Positions 1-11,147 of a stretch of 64,000 bases of DNA are shown here, in pieces. Origin of the DNA: Larix kaempferi (Eukaryota; Streptophyta; Pinopsida; Pinales; Pinaceae); NCBI GenBank assembly GCA_027924585.1, contig BSBM01000370.1:24733501-24797500 (forward strand), given 5' to 3'. The notes beneath the pieces are model-generated. The model did not search any database, was not told the DNA's origin, and saw nothing but the letters and a program-made list of their open reading frames with translations. Position 1 is the first letter of the stretch; every line of letters begins with the position of its first letter. Made by a program: the position numbers and the translations under genes.

Positions 1-7
1 ACCCAAA

Positions 8-19
8 GCTCTGATACCA
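8..19 (-). other. Primer binding site (initiator Met tRNA) of a left-running LTR element
   Basis: The plus strand reads GCTCTGATACCA, the 3' end of initiator Met tRNA, so the minus strand carries the primer site TGGTATCAGAGC. It abuts the LTR at 20-665. This makes that LTR the 5' LTR of a minus-strand retroelement whose body lies to the left of the window. Confidence 0.85.
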
Positions 20-665
20 TATTAAGTTTGAATTCAAGCAGCAGTATATGAAAAAATATGATGCACTAATTCATTCCACATGAACACAGTAGATTTTTCC
101 TGGAGAAAACCCTTAGAAGGGAGAAAAACTCTAGCCAAACAATCTTTCTTATATAAGATATCAGATTTAATTATATCATCATAAACTTCACTGAGCTAGG
201 GCAAAATTAATAGCAGATATAACAACTTATACCAGAACTGTAAGACAACCTTTGCTTACAGTGATCTCTGCCTGCTTCTGCACATAACAGAAATGAATGA
301 CATCCTCTGCTGAGAATGTTTTCTGCCAGCTTCACTGCCCACAGTATCCCTGCCTGCTCCTTCGACCCTCTCCAAGGGCTCTCTTCAAGAAAGAAATAGG
401 AGTGAATGAATAATAAGAAAGGGTTGGCACCCTTTTTATAGTTTAGGGTGGCTGTCCCAAGCAGCCTCCTAAGAGAACCACCCCAAGCAGCCCTCTTAGG
501 GAGGAACAGCCCTAAGCAGCGCCCTTAGGGACACATGGCACTTGGCTAAGCAGCCCCCTTAGGGACACATGTCACTTGGCTAAGCAGCTGCTGGAAATGA
601 CGCATGGTACATAGCAGAAGTTTCAGTAATGATATTTAATAGGTTCTGAAGCTATAATTTTAACA
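20..665 (-). repeat. 5' LTR of a minus-strand (probably Copia) element truncated by the window edge
   Basis: The inner end is next to the Met-tRNA primer site. The outer end reads TTTTAACA on the plus strand, so the LTR begins TGTTAAAA in its own sense; the expected terminal TG at position 20 has decayed to TA. In the sense strand a TATA box (CTATAAAAAGG) lies near 431-441. The folded GAAAA-CCC/GGG-AAAA motif seen in the other Copia LTRs here is at about 91-137. Near 529-593 a unit of about 35 bp (ACACATG-CACTTGGCTAAGCAGC) is tandemly repeated. The partner LTR is outside the window. Confidence 0.75.
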
Positions 666-719
666 GGGAATTCCCTTAGCAAAAAGAAATTTGCCAATGG
701 CATCATTTGTGTCATCTAA

Positions 720-1080
720 CTGTTGAATATCCAGTCAATGTGCCCACCTATTGCACAAGAATGCGATGTAGACAGTAGAACCCTTCTTTTTTGATGAAGC
801 AGTCCCAACCATTGATGGTGGAGGCTTAACTGTGGATGGGTTAGGCTGTGAGGTGCCATTTCTGCTTGGAAACATCCCATTTGTGTCTGCTGCCATTTGC
901 AGCCTCAAAACTTCAGATTTTTGAGCTGTTGTCAGCTTTAGGCATACATTTACTCCTTTACCCAGAATCCCCAAAAGATGTTGCTTAACCCTACAATAAC
1001 TGACAACCTAGGGATGACCACAGATATTACATGTCCAATCATGTGAGCCACCAGCAGCCTGACTTGCTTTAGTTACTTCT
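720..1080 (-). pseudogene. Degenerate Copia gag fragment with zinc-knuckle remnant
   Basis: Translation of the minus strand gives a CNICGHP-stop-VVSYCRVKQH segment around 975-1060. It resembles the CX2CX4HX4C zinc knuckle that ends Copia gag, including the CRVK continuation common there. A Ser/Pro-rich linker follows (open 735-974, 79 residues). A stop lies inside the knuckle and no protease follows. The LTR at 20-665 lies next to it and has its own body on the other side, so this is an older fragment. Assignment rests on the knuckle pattern only. Confidence 0.4.
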
Positions 1081-2798
1081 CATTTGTTTGGTTGCATACA
1101 ATAGAAGGGGTTTTTGAGGATTGAATGGCCCTTTCGCATAACGCGACAAGTCTTTTGGTGGGATGCATTTGGCTTTAGAACTTGATCCATGCTCACTCTC
1201 ATTTGATGCCCTGCTTACCCTTGCATTTGTTTCTCCCACTTTCCTCACATTTACATTACTTTTGCTGCAGTATGATTGTCACTATCACTGTTACTGCTGT
1301 TGGTGTTGCCAGAATGACTCATTTTCATTGTTCACTGAATCTGATTTTGGATATGTGTTGGGTTTAAACTTTGTTTAGTTTTAACAAAAAAATGGAAACT
1401 TGCAATAAAATTAATAATGTGTTTTTAAACTTGAAGTTAAACAATGAAACTCATGCGATTCCATTGAGGTTTAGTTTCTACAAAATTTTAATTTTAATAA
1501 TTATTGATATTTGAAACCATGTAACATATATAATAATTAATTTTTTTTTGAAAATTTGTGCCCTTACCTGCCGGCAGCAACAGCAAACTGGTTGAGTGTC
1601 TGCACCACTCTCCAGATCCACACTGTAGGTTTCGAGGAGAATAGGTTGAGAACCGATGTGAATGATGAATTGTGGGCCTGAGGTGAATGTGGGTGGTTCA
1701 CTCAAGAGTTGATTTGAGGTGCAACAAAAATGTAAAATGAAATCCCTGTTACCCACTCAACAGGAAATCGCTGTGGAAAAATGAAACCCTTGGGCCTCTG
1801 CAGATTCCCGACTCACTCAGCTGGATGAGTAAGGTTTAAAGCTAAACCTTCATGCCTCCTCTGGTGATCGTTGGCTCACTCAGCTGCACTTTAAAATTTT
1901 AAACCTGTGAGGCCTTCTCTGCTCTTTGTTGATTGCTGGATCCTTTAGTTGGAGTCTTGGACATCTAGACTCTAAACCCTTGATTGCGATTTGTCGGCAC
2001 ACTTTCCCTCACACGGATGGATCGAATGACAACAATGCAAGGAAAAAAGTTGCTAGTGGCTAGGAATTTTGGTTTTTGCTTAATTAATGGTCAATGGGAC
2101 GTTGAAAACAATGGAACCATTTCACAATTTTCAGGAAACGACCCGTTGTGTGTTTTGGCATGTTTCCTGAAAAGGGTGTTGTTGGGGGACGTTTGGAACA
2201 CGTTCCCTTGTTTTGGGGGCATAGGAAACATGGGGGGTGCATCCCCTGCCCTTGGGGATACGTCTCTGTGTAACACTGACAATTATATGTATATATAACC
2301 AAGAATTTTCTTTTGGAGTGGAATCTCAACAGACATAGAAGTTGGAAGATCAAGTACCTTGATCTTTGGATTCTCTCATTTCTGTTGCAGGTCTTTTCCA
2401 GATTCTGCAATGTGGTCTTGCAGCCTGTATATTATTGTAGAACTCTAGTTTTTGCAAGCTTGCATTGGAGTTTCATTACCTGTGCTGGAAACAGTTCCTA
2501 ATCTTCCAGAAATAGATTTGACAGCTGGAAACAGATCTGATAGAAAAGTCGTCAGATCCTAGAGATTTCAGTGCAGATCGGCGAATCTGCAATTACGAAC
2601 TGCACTAGAAAGTTGAAACTAGCTCACCACCATAGGTTGGGAAATCTGGTCACTCTCTGATGGTTACAATAGGAATTTGAGAAATGGTGATGTTGATCTG
2701 TGTGCCATGCAAAGTATGAAACATAAAATATTTTTGATGTTGATGTATTTTTGGGAGAGAGAGTCATTGCCAAAGGTGTAATGATATCACTGACAGAT
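1081..2798. other. No recognisable gene; presumed intron or intergenic DNA
   Basis: Open frames at 1163-1378 and 1984-2298 lack recognisable domains and look like chance frames. A TATA-like stretch is present at about 2285-2300. If the IBR5-type gene at 21 kb extends to the left, this region lies in its long intron. Confidence 0.4.
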
Positions 2799-3583
2799 AG
2801 CTATAAGCCAGTGTCTAATAAAAGATCATGACAATGATAGCAAAACTCGCATCCGAATATGAATTAGGCTAAGATTTCTCATTTACATATTCAAAACTAT
2901 AATGGTATTGCTCATAGAAGTCTTTTGATTTTAGTTTGCAGTCATAACTCATAAGTTAAGCTAAGATGGCAACTTTGATGATATGATATGATGCAATACA
3001 ATAAATTTTGTAGAGAAGAGTGGGATAAGCAAGACTATGCTCACTCAACCTGGTCAAAATGGTAAGAGGATTACTGCAAGGACCCAGGTGGTCAAATAAA
3101 CAAAGGAAACCAACCAAAGAACCTAAGGAAGAAACCTAACTATCAAGGCCAAAACTCTACTAATACTGGTGAATGCTAAGTTAGGAAGACTGAACTCTGT
3201 CAGCTATAAGTCAGTATCTAATAAAAGATTATGACAATTACAGTAAAACTCCCATCCGAATATGAATTAGGTAAGATTTACATATTCAAAACCATAATGG
3301 TTTTGCTCATATAAGTTTTGATTTTAGTTTGCAGTCATAAGTTAAGCTAAGATGGCAACTTTGATGATATGATATGATGCAATACAAAAAATTTTGCAGA
3401 GAAGAGTGGGATAAGCAAGAATATGGTCACTCAACCTGGTCAAAAGGGTAAGAGGATTACTGCAAGGACCCAAGTGGTCAAATAACCAAAGGAAAACAAC
3501 CAAAGAACCTTAAGGAAGAAACCTAACTATCAAGGCCAAAACTCTAATAATATTGGTGAATGCTAAGATAGGAAGACTGAACT
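2799..3583. repeat. Tandem duplication, unit about 400 bp, two copies
   Basis: Copy 1 runs about 2799-3201 and copy 2 about 3202-3583. Both start AGCTATAAG and end GGAAGACTGAACT. Copy 2 has several short deletions (for example in the ATTTCTCATTTACAT stretch) plus scattered substitutions, so the duplication is not recent. No coding frame is shared. Confidence 0.85.
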
Positions 3584-3722
3584 TAAGACAAGGATGGAGT
3601 CACCACTTGTTTTCGGGAGGAAAACCAAGAAAATTGGTAAGAGGGAAGTGGAAGGGAAGTTCCAAGTAAATTTGGGCAGATTTGATTATGTGAAGTAATG
3701 GTGAGTTTTAACTTTTAGGGTT

Positions 3723-3723
<1 letters not shown>

Positions 3724-3757
<34 letters not shown>
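3724..3757. repeat. (GA)n microsatellite
   Basis: An uninterrupted AG/GA dinucleotide run of about 34 bp. Confidence 0.95.
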
Positions 3758-3763
<6 letters not shown>

Positions 3764-3849
3764 TCTCACTAATTAGGCCAACTAGGAAAGAAACAAAGCA
3801 AAGAATGAAAGCAAAACAAGTTTACTCCTTTCGTTACTTCAGTGCCTAA

Positions 3850-4031
3850 CTTAGCCTAATTATTCTAGTGCAATAAATAAGGATAGGAGAGAATGAAGAT
3901 GACAGCAAAATGATTTTTTTCTTTTTTAAATCCCCACCCAAACTTAGCTTAATTAATCTAGTGCAATAAATAAGGATAGTAGAGAATGAAGATGACAGCA
4001 AAATAAATTTTCTCTTTTTATTCCCCACCCA
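3850..4031. repeat. Tandem duplication, 93-bp unit, two copies
   Basis: CTTAGC-TAATTA-TCTAGTGCAATAAATAAGGATAG recurs at 3850 and 3943. Each copy runs through GAATGAAGATGACAGCAAAAT to a CCCCACCC block. Confidence 0.85.
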
Positions 4032-4606
4032 AAGCAGCAAAGAATAAGTCCGCAAATAAGTTTGACTTATTCCCTTTAATGAATTAGAATGAAGGGTATA
4101 TGAAAAATGAATTTATCATTTCATTGGTGGATATGGGTTAGTTAAGTGAAGAACTCAAGCTGGTGTTCATTTCAAAGGAGAATATTATTGCAAAGCTTCA
4201 TATTGATATTGAGAAGTTAGAGAGAGAAGACTGCTAAATTCATTTGGCAAGAGGCTTGGAGTCCTCAACTATGTGATCTATTTCAATTAATGTCTAAATT
4301 GAGCTGAAAATAAACAAAGAGAAGGCAATCGAATCAAAATGAAGGAGGGGTCAAGTGTACATAGCTATCACAATTCTACCTGGAAAATGACTGCAAGGTT
4401 TCCTTTTCTCCACAATATATGAACATAAATAAACCACCTAGTCTAACAGGCAATCCAAAGAAGACATGGAAATGTGTACTAGTTTCGGAATTGTGGAAAC
4501 ATGTACTAGTTTCGGAAACAGGAATGCCTAGAAACACAACCTCCCCAAAACAGGTATGTTGAGGGAAACTTGAGTGAGCCTAATGGTTGAGAGCATGTGT
4601 TTCATC

Positions 4607-4734
4607 CAAGGTTACAAAAACCAAATTGGTGGTCGAACCGGCCGACCCCGAGAACCGCAACCGGACCAAAACCGGAAAAAAAATTGGATCACAAAACCAA
4701 TCCACCAAAAATACATAAAATATTCAAATTTTGA

Positions 4735-4782
<48 letters not shown>

Positions 4783-5382
4783 TTATGTGCATCCATGTGA
4801 ATTCAAACCATTATACACAAAATATGCAAAGTTTTTCATTTATATAGCAAATAAGAGTGCATAGAACCAAAATAGCAGTTAGCACTGAGTGCAATACATG
4901 TCTGAATTGAAATACATCATTAAAAAGGCTCTAAATGGCCTATAAAAAAGACTAGAGTCAAAGACTAAACAATCTAATCATCTGAATCCTCAGCCTAGCA
5001 ACCAGCTCTAAGACCCTCAGTAATCAACACTCAAAGAATTGAAGATTCAAGATCCCCAAGCACAAAATCAGATCTTTTTATAGCTTCATTATGGTGTTTA
5101 GGGTTGTCCACATTCATCCCCCCAACACCAACTTTTTTATTTTTTTAAATTTAAAAAAATTGTGATTTGGGCCTGCCGTATGGATCCGTACGGCTGCTGT
5201 ATGGACCAACCGATTTCATGCAAAAAACCGGTTCTGATCGGTTCTGATTGGTTCGGTCGGTCCGGCTGGTTCTGAATGGAACCGGTCCAAAGCGGTTCTG
5301 ATGGGCGGTTCGGACCGGAAAACCTCCGGAACCAGTTTGACTGGTCGGTTTTCCCAAAACCGGTTCGGTTTTTGTAACATTG
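4607..5382. mobile_element. Non-autonomous hAT-type DNA transposon inserted in a SINE
   Basis: Ends are inverted: CAAGGTTACAAAAACC on the left and, reverse-complemented, CAATGTTACAAAAACC on the right. Both fit the hAT end pattern YARNG. The 8-bp flanks are GTTTCATC (4599-4606) and GTTTCATG (5383-5390), an 8-bp target duplication with one change, as expected for hAT elements. The interior is rich in CCGGTT motifs and includes an AT microsatellite. There is no transposase frame, so it would need enzyme from elsewhere. Confidence 0.7.
4740..4775. repeat. (AT)n microsatellite
   Basis: A run of alternating AT of about 36 bp inside the hAT-type element. Confidence 0.95.
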
Positions 5383-5770
5383 GTTTCATGTGAGGAGATC
5401 ACAGGTTCAAATCCAAAGGGGAGTAGGGTATGTACACCTCCGGAAACTTTAGTAGTCAAATCATTGTGCGGAAGGGGTCTCTTGTCCCACAAACAAGAGC
5501 GATTCATACATCAATTTGGTGCCTGGCCAAAGCGGAACCGGAAAACCAAAGCGGTTTTGATGGGCGGTTCAGACCGGAAAACCTCCGGAACCGGTTTTCC
5601 CAAAACCGCTCCGTTTTTTGTAACATTGGTTTCATCTGAGGAGATCACAGGTTCAAATCTAAAGGGGAGTAGGGTATGTACACCTTCGTAAACTTTAGTA
5701 GTCAAATCATTGTGCGGAAGGGGTCTCTTGTCCCACAAACAAGGGCGATTCATACATCAATTTGGTGCCT
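5287..5770. repeat. Tandem duplication of hAT right end plus SINE right part
   Basis: CCAAAGCGGTT-TGATGGGCGGTTC recurs at 5287 and 5546, a 259-bp period. Each copy runs from hAT interior through the hAT end and into the SINE tail. The second copy lacks about 20 bp. The duplication must therefore post-date the hAT insertion. Confidence 0.85.
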
Positions 5771-5790
5771 GGCTAGGCTGTGACCTTTAA

Positions 5791-5829
<39 letters not shown>

Positions 5830-6172
5830 ACACATTATAATGCAGGAAAAAAATGATAATCACACACACACATATATATATAATACATTATAATGCAAGA
5901 AAAAACAATGATAATTTAATTTTTAGGTAGGTTTAGAAACAAATTAGAGGTTAATTTGCCTTCATCTCTCTCTCTCTCGCTATATATCACATTATATTGC
6001 AAGAAAATAAAAATGCTAATTTAATTTTTAGCTAGGTTTAGAAACAAACTAGAGGTTAATTTGCCTTCATCTCTCTCTCTCTCGCTATATATCACATTAT
6101 ATTGCAAGAAAATAAAAATGATAATTTAATTTTTAGCTAGGTTTAGAAACAAACTAGAGGTTAATTTGTCTT
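5791..6172. repeat. (AC)n/(AT)n tracts followed by three 107-bp tandem copies
   Basis: An AC run at about 5791-5814 passes into AT. Then three copies of a unit with AATTTAATTTTTAG-TAGGTTTAGAAACAAA-TAGAGGTTAATTTG start near 5870, 5976 and 6083. Copies 2 and 3 are nearly identical and include a CT microsatellite. Confidence 0.85.
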
Positions 6173-7250
6173 CATTTTGAGTCCCATGCCCCTTGTGGGC
6201 ACTAGGGTGTTTCCAAGAAGTTTTTGAGGCATTTCCAAGTTTTTTGTGAGTTTCTGGTGCTGGTACGTGGGCAATTGAGGAGTTTCGAACAATAGAGACA
6301 TGAATTATTTTAACTATGAAAATAGAGTAAGGATGAACCTCATACCTTGAAAAATTGCTGTAGGTCTCCTAAGGGAAATTTGAAAGGAGTCCTTGATCAA
6401 AGTTGCGTGAATTTGAACTGGGGAGATCCAAAGAGGCCACAAGATGCAAGAATCCAAGTCAGAATATGTAGAAGAAAATCAAAACAACCAAAGTAGAATA
6501 TCAGAGCTGAAAAGCCTTGGAGAATAACAAGTGTGAAGTTTTAAACCAGCTCAAGAGAGAGAGAGATCCCTCCTAAAGATCCAAAGAGGATTGCTACATA
6601 TGGTGGCTTGGAACCCAAGAGAAACAAGGAGATCCAAAGCCAATCAACCTTTAGATAATGTCCAATAAACATAAAGGAAGACCTCAAGAGCTTGAGAAGG
6701 ATGGAGGGGGAGGAGAAAGAGGAAATTCCTTGAAGAACCCAAGATCACATGGAGGTTCAACTGACAATGGTTATGATAGTTCTATCCCTGGGAACTTAAG
6801 AGAAATGATGGATGATTGGGAGGAGGAATTGGTGGTGCAGCAGCTGGCTGGTCAAAGAGCCTTGTGTTTAAACTTTATACTTGTTGAAACCCTAATCCAC
6901 CAAAAGGTCCAAAACCTTAATCTCTCAGTAAGCTGTACGGTTGAGATCAATTTGAGTCTGAATCATTTATGTAGTAGGTACACTTTATTAGACTCAACAG
7001 TGAAATATAAGACTTTCCACGTTTTCTTAAACTGAATTACAAAATAGAATCATCTTGAACCACTACCGGCACATTCACACTGAACCTGTGTGGAAGTTCC
7101 TGTCCAAGCTATATTTCTCAACAACAGGGCTTTCATTCTTATCATAAAGGAGATGTAGATATCATAAAGGAGATGCAGATCTACTTCAAAGTTCAAATGA
7201 TGATTCTTCCTGGCTCAGGGAAATGCCAGCTTTCAAATTCAAGTTGGAGG
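6173..7250 (+). other. Non-coding flank of element A; one unclassified open frame
   Basis: The frame at 6658-7035 (125 codons) begins MSNKHKGRPQELEKDGGGGE and is acidic/basic and Gly-rich in its first half. I do not recognise it. Its second half has ordinary intergenic composition, so it is probably not a gene. The last five bases, GGAGG (7246-7250), are the left target duplication of element A. Confidence 0.3.
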
Positions 7251-8330
7251 TGTAGAATTTTCTGCACTTTACTGTTTGCTGGTTTATGTGAACATTTTGT
7301 GGTTTTCACTTATAGCCGGTTATGCATTGGCTGTAGGTTACTTATGAAAATTACTGTAACAATTAAACACACATTAAAATGCTTCTAACAGGTTGAAAAA
7401 TACATTTAACAATCACACCATAAAAAATGATAGACTCAGAAATTTTTGGCCAAAATCAAGCCTTGGAAAAACCCCCACGGGGAAAACCAGTTAGAGAGAG
7501 AGAGAGATTTTATTATCTTCAGCAAAATATCAGAACAGAAATACAGTGAAAAATCAACTTATCTCCACCAAAGATTTCATCTCAAAATCCTTGAAAACTG
7601 TGCCCAGCAAATGCCTCGAAAACTGTGTAGAAATTTATAGCAGTCCGTACAGCTGTACGACCCTCGATTTCTGTGCCAGATTTTACTTTGATTTTTGTGC
7701 AACCTTTTATCTCGATTTCTGTGCCAAACTATGCCTCAGTTTCTGTGCAACCAGTATCTCGATTTATGTGCACAAACAGTGCCTCGAAATCTGTGCCCAA
7801 AAAAATCCGTATTGTATGGAATCCGTACACCTTGAAAATTGTGCAACAATAAAGTGCTGTACCTTGCCTCGATTTCTGTCCCTGTAATAAAAGCTGTCCG
7901 TACTTCCTCGATATTTGTGCAGCAATAAATGAGACTGTACCTTGCCTTGAAAATCGTGCCAATGGAAAAGACCAAACCCTTGTCTCAATTTCAGTGCCCT
8001 TCTTCTCTGCTCTCTCTTTTCACTTTCCAAAAAGAAAAAGTGAGTCTCTTTGCCTCCCTCAAGCCTTTTTGATCAAACCCTAGGTGAGTTCTAATCCAAC
8101 GGTCAAGATTAAATCTAATCCGATGGTTGAGATTGAATGAGAGTGAAAATACCTTTTATTTAAATCTCATAAATAAAATTCACTCACCCACTTAAATTTA
8201 TCAAAAAGTGACTTTCACTTTATAAAGTCTCATTAAGTGACATTTAATGTTGAGGGTCACCTTTTTCCCCTTTCTAAGTGACTTAGGCAAAAGTCACTAG
8301 TGGAACACTTCCCTAGGTACAAAACTAACA
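7251..8330 (-). repeat. 3' LTR of element A
   Basis: Begins TGTAGAATTTTCTGC and ends AAAACTAACA on the plus strand, matching 19435-20490 with scattered differences. It contains the folded CCTTGGAAAAACCCCC/GGGGAAAACC motif (about 7462-7490). It also holds a series of CTCGATTTCTGTGCC-like short repeats (about 7600-7960) and the near-palindrome CCGTACAGCTGTACGA (7644-7659). The gag-pol stop codon falls just inside its sense start. Confidence 0.95.
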
Positions 8331-9890
8331 CTCCCTCTTACCGAGGAAGGTGTTCCGCACCACTCCCAACTTATCTCTGAAGAAGACAAACTTCCCCCTC
8401 CCCAAAGACTTCGTTAGGACATCTGCAACCTGCTCATCAGTGGATATATACTGTAGCTCAACTGCCCCTCTCTAAACGTAGTCCCGAATGAAGTGGTACT
8501 TGATCTCAATGTGCTTTGACCTGTCATGGAAAACCGGATTCTCAGAGAGCTGAATACTCTGATTGTCGCAATAAATAACCGTAGGTCTCAGCTGCTGATC
8601 AAATAAATCTACCAATAACTTACGAAGCCACAGTGCTTTGCAAGTCGCCTGACTGGCTGCCATATACTCAGCCTCAGCAGAACTCAATGCAATGGACTTC
8701 TGTTTCCTGTTGAACCACGACATTGCTGCCGAGCCCAAGTTGAAACAGCAACCGGAAGTGCTCTTCTGGTCCCTCACACAACCTACCCAGTCTGAATCTA
8801 TGAACCCAACCAAGCTGACTCCATCCGAACCCCTGTAGTCCAGACCATAATCCACTGTCCCTGCTAGGTATCTCAAGATGTGCTTTGCGGCAGTCCAATG
8901 CACACTCCTAGGCTGCACCATGAACTGGCTAAGAGTGTTGACCGCAAAGCACAGGTTTGGCCTGGTGTTGACCAGATACATCAACGATCCGATGAGCTGA
9001 CGATATAGTGTGGGATCCACCAACTTACCCTCTGAAGCAAACTTCCCCCTCCCCAAAGACTTCGTTAGGACATCTGCAACTTGCTCATCAGTGGATATAT
9101 ACTGTAGCTCAACTGCCCCTCTCTGAACGTAGTCCCGAATGAAGTGGTACCTGATCTCAATGTGCTTTGACCTGTCATGGAAAACCGGATTCTCAGAGAG
9201 TTGAATGCAACTCTGATTGTCGCAATAAATCATCGTAGGTCTCAGCTGCTGATCAAATAAATCTACCAATAACTTACGAAGCCACAATGCTTTGCAAGTC
9301 GCCTGACTGGCTTCCATATACTCAGCCTCAGTAGAACTCAATGCAACGGACTTCTGTTTCCTGTTGAACCACGACATTGCTGCCGAGCCCAAGTTGAAAC
9401 AGCAACCGGAAGTGCTCTTCCGGTCCCTCACACAACCAGCCCAGTCTGAATCTGTGAACCCAACCAAGCTGACTCCATTCGAACACCTGTAGTCCAGACC
9501 ATAATCCACTATCCCTGCTAGGTATCTCAAGATGTTCTTTGCGGCAGTCCAATGCACACTCCTAGGTTGCACCATGAACTGGCTAAGAGTGTTGACCGCA
9601 AAGCACAAGTTTGGCCTGGTGTTGACCAGATACATCAACGATCCGATGAGCTGACGATATAGTGTGGGATCCACCAACTTACCCTCTGAAGCATGAAGTT
9701 GCTTCAAGTTGGTGATCATAGGTGTAGACATAGGCCTGCAGTCCTCCATCCGATAACTCTTCAGAATCTTTGCTGCATACTTCCCCTGTCCTAGGAAAAT
9801 ATGTCTAGGCTCCTGCCAAACCTCCATCCCCAAATAGTAACGCATCAGCCCAATATCAGTCATCTCATACTCAGCAGCAAGATCTCTCTT
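8325..9890 (-). pseudogene. Element A: RT C-terminus plus duplicated RNase H domain
   Basis: Starts after an in-frame TGA (9891) and continues the RT frame (KRDLAAEYEMTDIGLMRYYLG). RNase H follows, with TDSDWAG, the STEAEYM active-site motif, a YCDNQS segment and the HIEIRYHFIRD tail. An in-frame 654-bp tandem duplication makes a second RNase H: the first copy ends TKSLGRGKF and runs straight into ASEGKLVDP, repeating the domain. The second copy has I in place of T in TDSDWAG, lacks one residue in DNQSCIQL, and stops at a TAG (8472-8474, CAG to TAG type). Past that stop the frame reads on to its natural end at 8325, inside the LTR. Confidence 0.9.
8388..9692 (-). repeat. In-frame tandem duplication of RNase H (two copies of about 654 bp)
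   Basis: Copy 2 is 8388-9038 (651 bp, with one 3-bp deletion) and copy 1 is 9039-9692. Both breakpoints share TCTGAAG next to AAACTTCC, a short microhomology that could have seeded the duplication. The unit is a whole number of codons, so the frame is kept. The copies differ at scattered sites. Confidence 0.95.
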
Positions 9891-11147
9891 TCACTGTGCA
9901 ATAAGACGCTCATCTCCAGTGATAAATAAGTCATCAACATATAACAGAAGAATGAGTGAATCTCCACCAACCACAATGTAGTATAGGTTGGGATCAGCCT
10001 CACTCTTCTGAAATCCCATCGAAGTCAAATATGCATCGATCCTGGAGTACCAAGCTCTAGGAGCTTGCTTCAGACCGTACAAGGCTTTCCTAAGCCTGCA
10101 CACATGAGAATCTCTCCCATGTATCTTGAATCCCTGTGGCTGCTCCAAATACACCCCCTCCTGCAAAAGACCATTGAGAAATGCGGTCTTCACATCCATC
10201 TGGTGGATCTTCCAACCCATCTCTGCTGCTATAGATATCACTGCCCTGATAGAGGAATACCGAGCAACTGGAGCAAATGTCTCATCATCGTCAACTCCCT
10301 CAACCTGTGAGAACCCCCTAGCCACAAACCGAGCCTTGAATTTCTCCACACTGCCATTTGCAGCATGCTTGATCTTGTAAAGCCACTTGGAAGTCACAAC
10401 TGACTTCCCCTCAGGTCTCGGCACAATCTCCCAAGCATCATTCTTCATGATGGAATGGTACTCTTCCATCATGGCATCTCTCCATACCTGATGCTGAGAA
10501 GCCTCCTCAAAGGTAGAAGGCGCAGAGTCACGAAGACTCGCAACAAGGGCCATCCCATATCTGTCTGGCTCAACAACTGTCCTGATCGCCTCCTGAGGTC
10601 TACCAAATGCTTTTGCTTCCTTCAAGGTGTCCTGAAGCCACTTAGGGTTCTTCTTCCTTGAAGGCTCCTCCCAAACTGGTGTATCCTCATCTGAGGAAGT
10701 GCCAGAAGCAGAACGTCTAACACCTTGAGGACCTGTAGCTGATGAACTAGTTCTTGAGGACCCTATAATCTGTGAGCCTGAAACCTGTGATCTTGAACCT
10801 GTGCCTGTCCCTGAACCTGTCCCTGAAGTACCTGTAATCTGAACCACTGATCCTGTAGAAGTTGTGCCTGTACCCTGTGATCCAGTCACCCCAGAAACCT
10901 GCGGACCTGAAACCTGTATCGAAGAAGCCTGTATCAACTGAGGTGTGGGAGCTGGTGGCTCCCCCTGCTCCATCTCTCTCGACTTCCTGAAGGCCCTGTC
11001 CTCATCAAACTTCACTTCCCGCCTAACTACAACTCTCCTCTGGCCAGGAATGTAAAGTCGATATGCCTTCGAAGTCTCATCGTAACCCACAAAGATACCT
11101 CTCTCTGCAGTGGGCTCGAACTTCGTCCTCTTCTCAGAAGGGGTGAG
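9891..11147 (-). pseudogene. Element A: integrase C-terminal linker and reverse transcriptase
   Basis: The frame resumes after a frameshift near 11147 (SEKRTKFEPTAERGIFVGYDE). It continues as a Ser/Thr/Gly-rich linker and then Copia RT: WKIHQMDVKTAFLNG, ALYGLKQAPRAWY and the catalytic YVDDLFITG. It ends at a TGA (9891-9893), after which the same frame continues into the next segment. Catalytic residues are present, but the polyprotein is broken. Confidence 0.93.

Larger units (their letters stand above)
3584..4565. other. Non-coding interval with short tandem features
   Basis: Apart from the GA microsatellite and the 93-bp duplication listed separately, nothing gene-like is visible. The interval is AT-rich and contains no frame with a recognisable domain. 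Confidence 0.4.
4566..5545 (+). mobile_element. tRNA-derived SINE, interrupted by a hAT-type element
   Basis: The left part (about 4566-4606) carries a pol III A-box, TGAGCCTAATGG. The right part (about 5391-5545) carries a B-box, GGTTCAAATCC. Joining the two across the insertion puts A and B boxes 44 bases apart, the tRNA-gene spacing. A second copy of the right part at about 5637-5775 shows the uninterrupted GTTTCATCTGAGGAG sequence around the break. The tail AAGGGGAGTAGGG... to TTGGTGCCTGGC is repeated in both copies. The SINE family is not identified. Confidence 0.6.

Noticed and set aside
2285-2300. TATA box of a host or LTR promoter
   Set aside because: ATATGTATATATAA is AT-rich sequence with no supporting LTR ends, primer site or coding exon nearby.
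7546-8030. Several overlapping Cys- or Gln/Arg-rich frames on both strands in the A LTRs
   Set aside because: They come from the short repeated units in the LTR, lie opposite one another, and recur at 19730-20189 only because the LTRs match.
10065-10661. Plus-strand frames opposite the RT of element A
   Set aside because: They are shadows of the minus-strand Copia RT, which has clear catalytic motifs.
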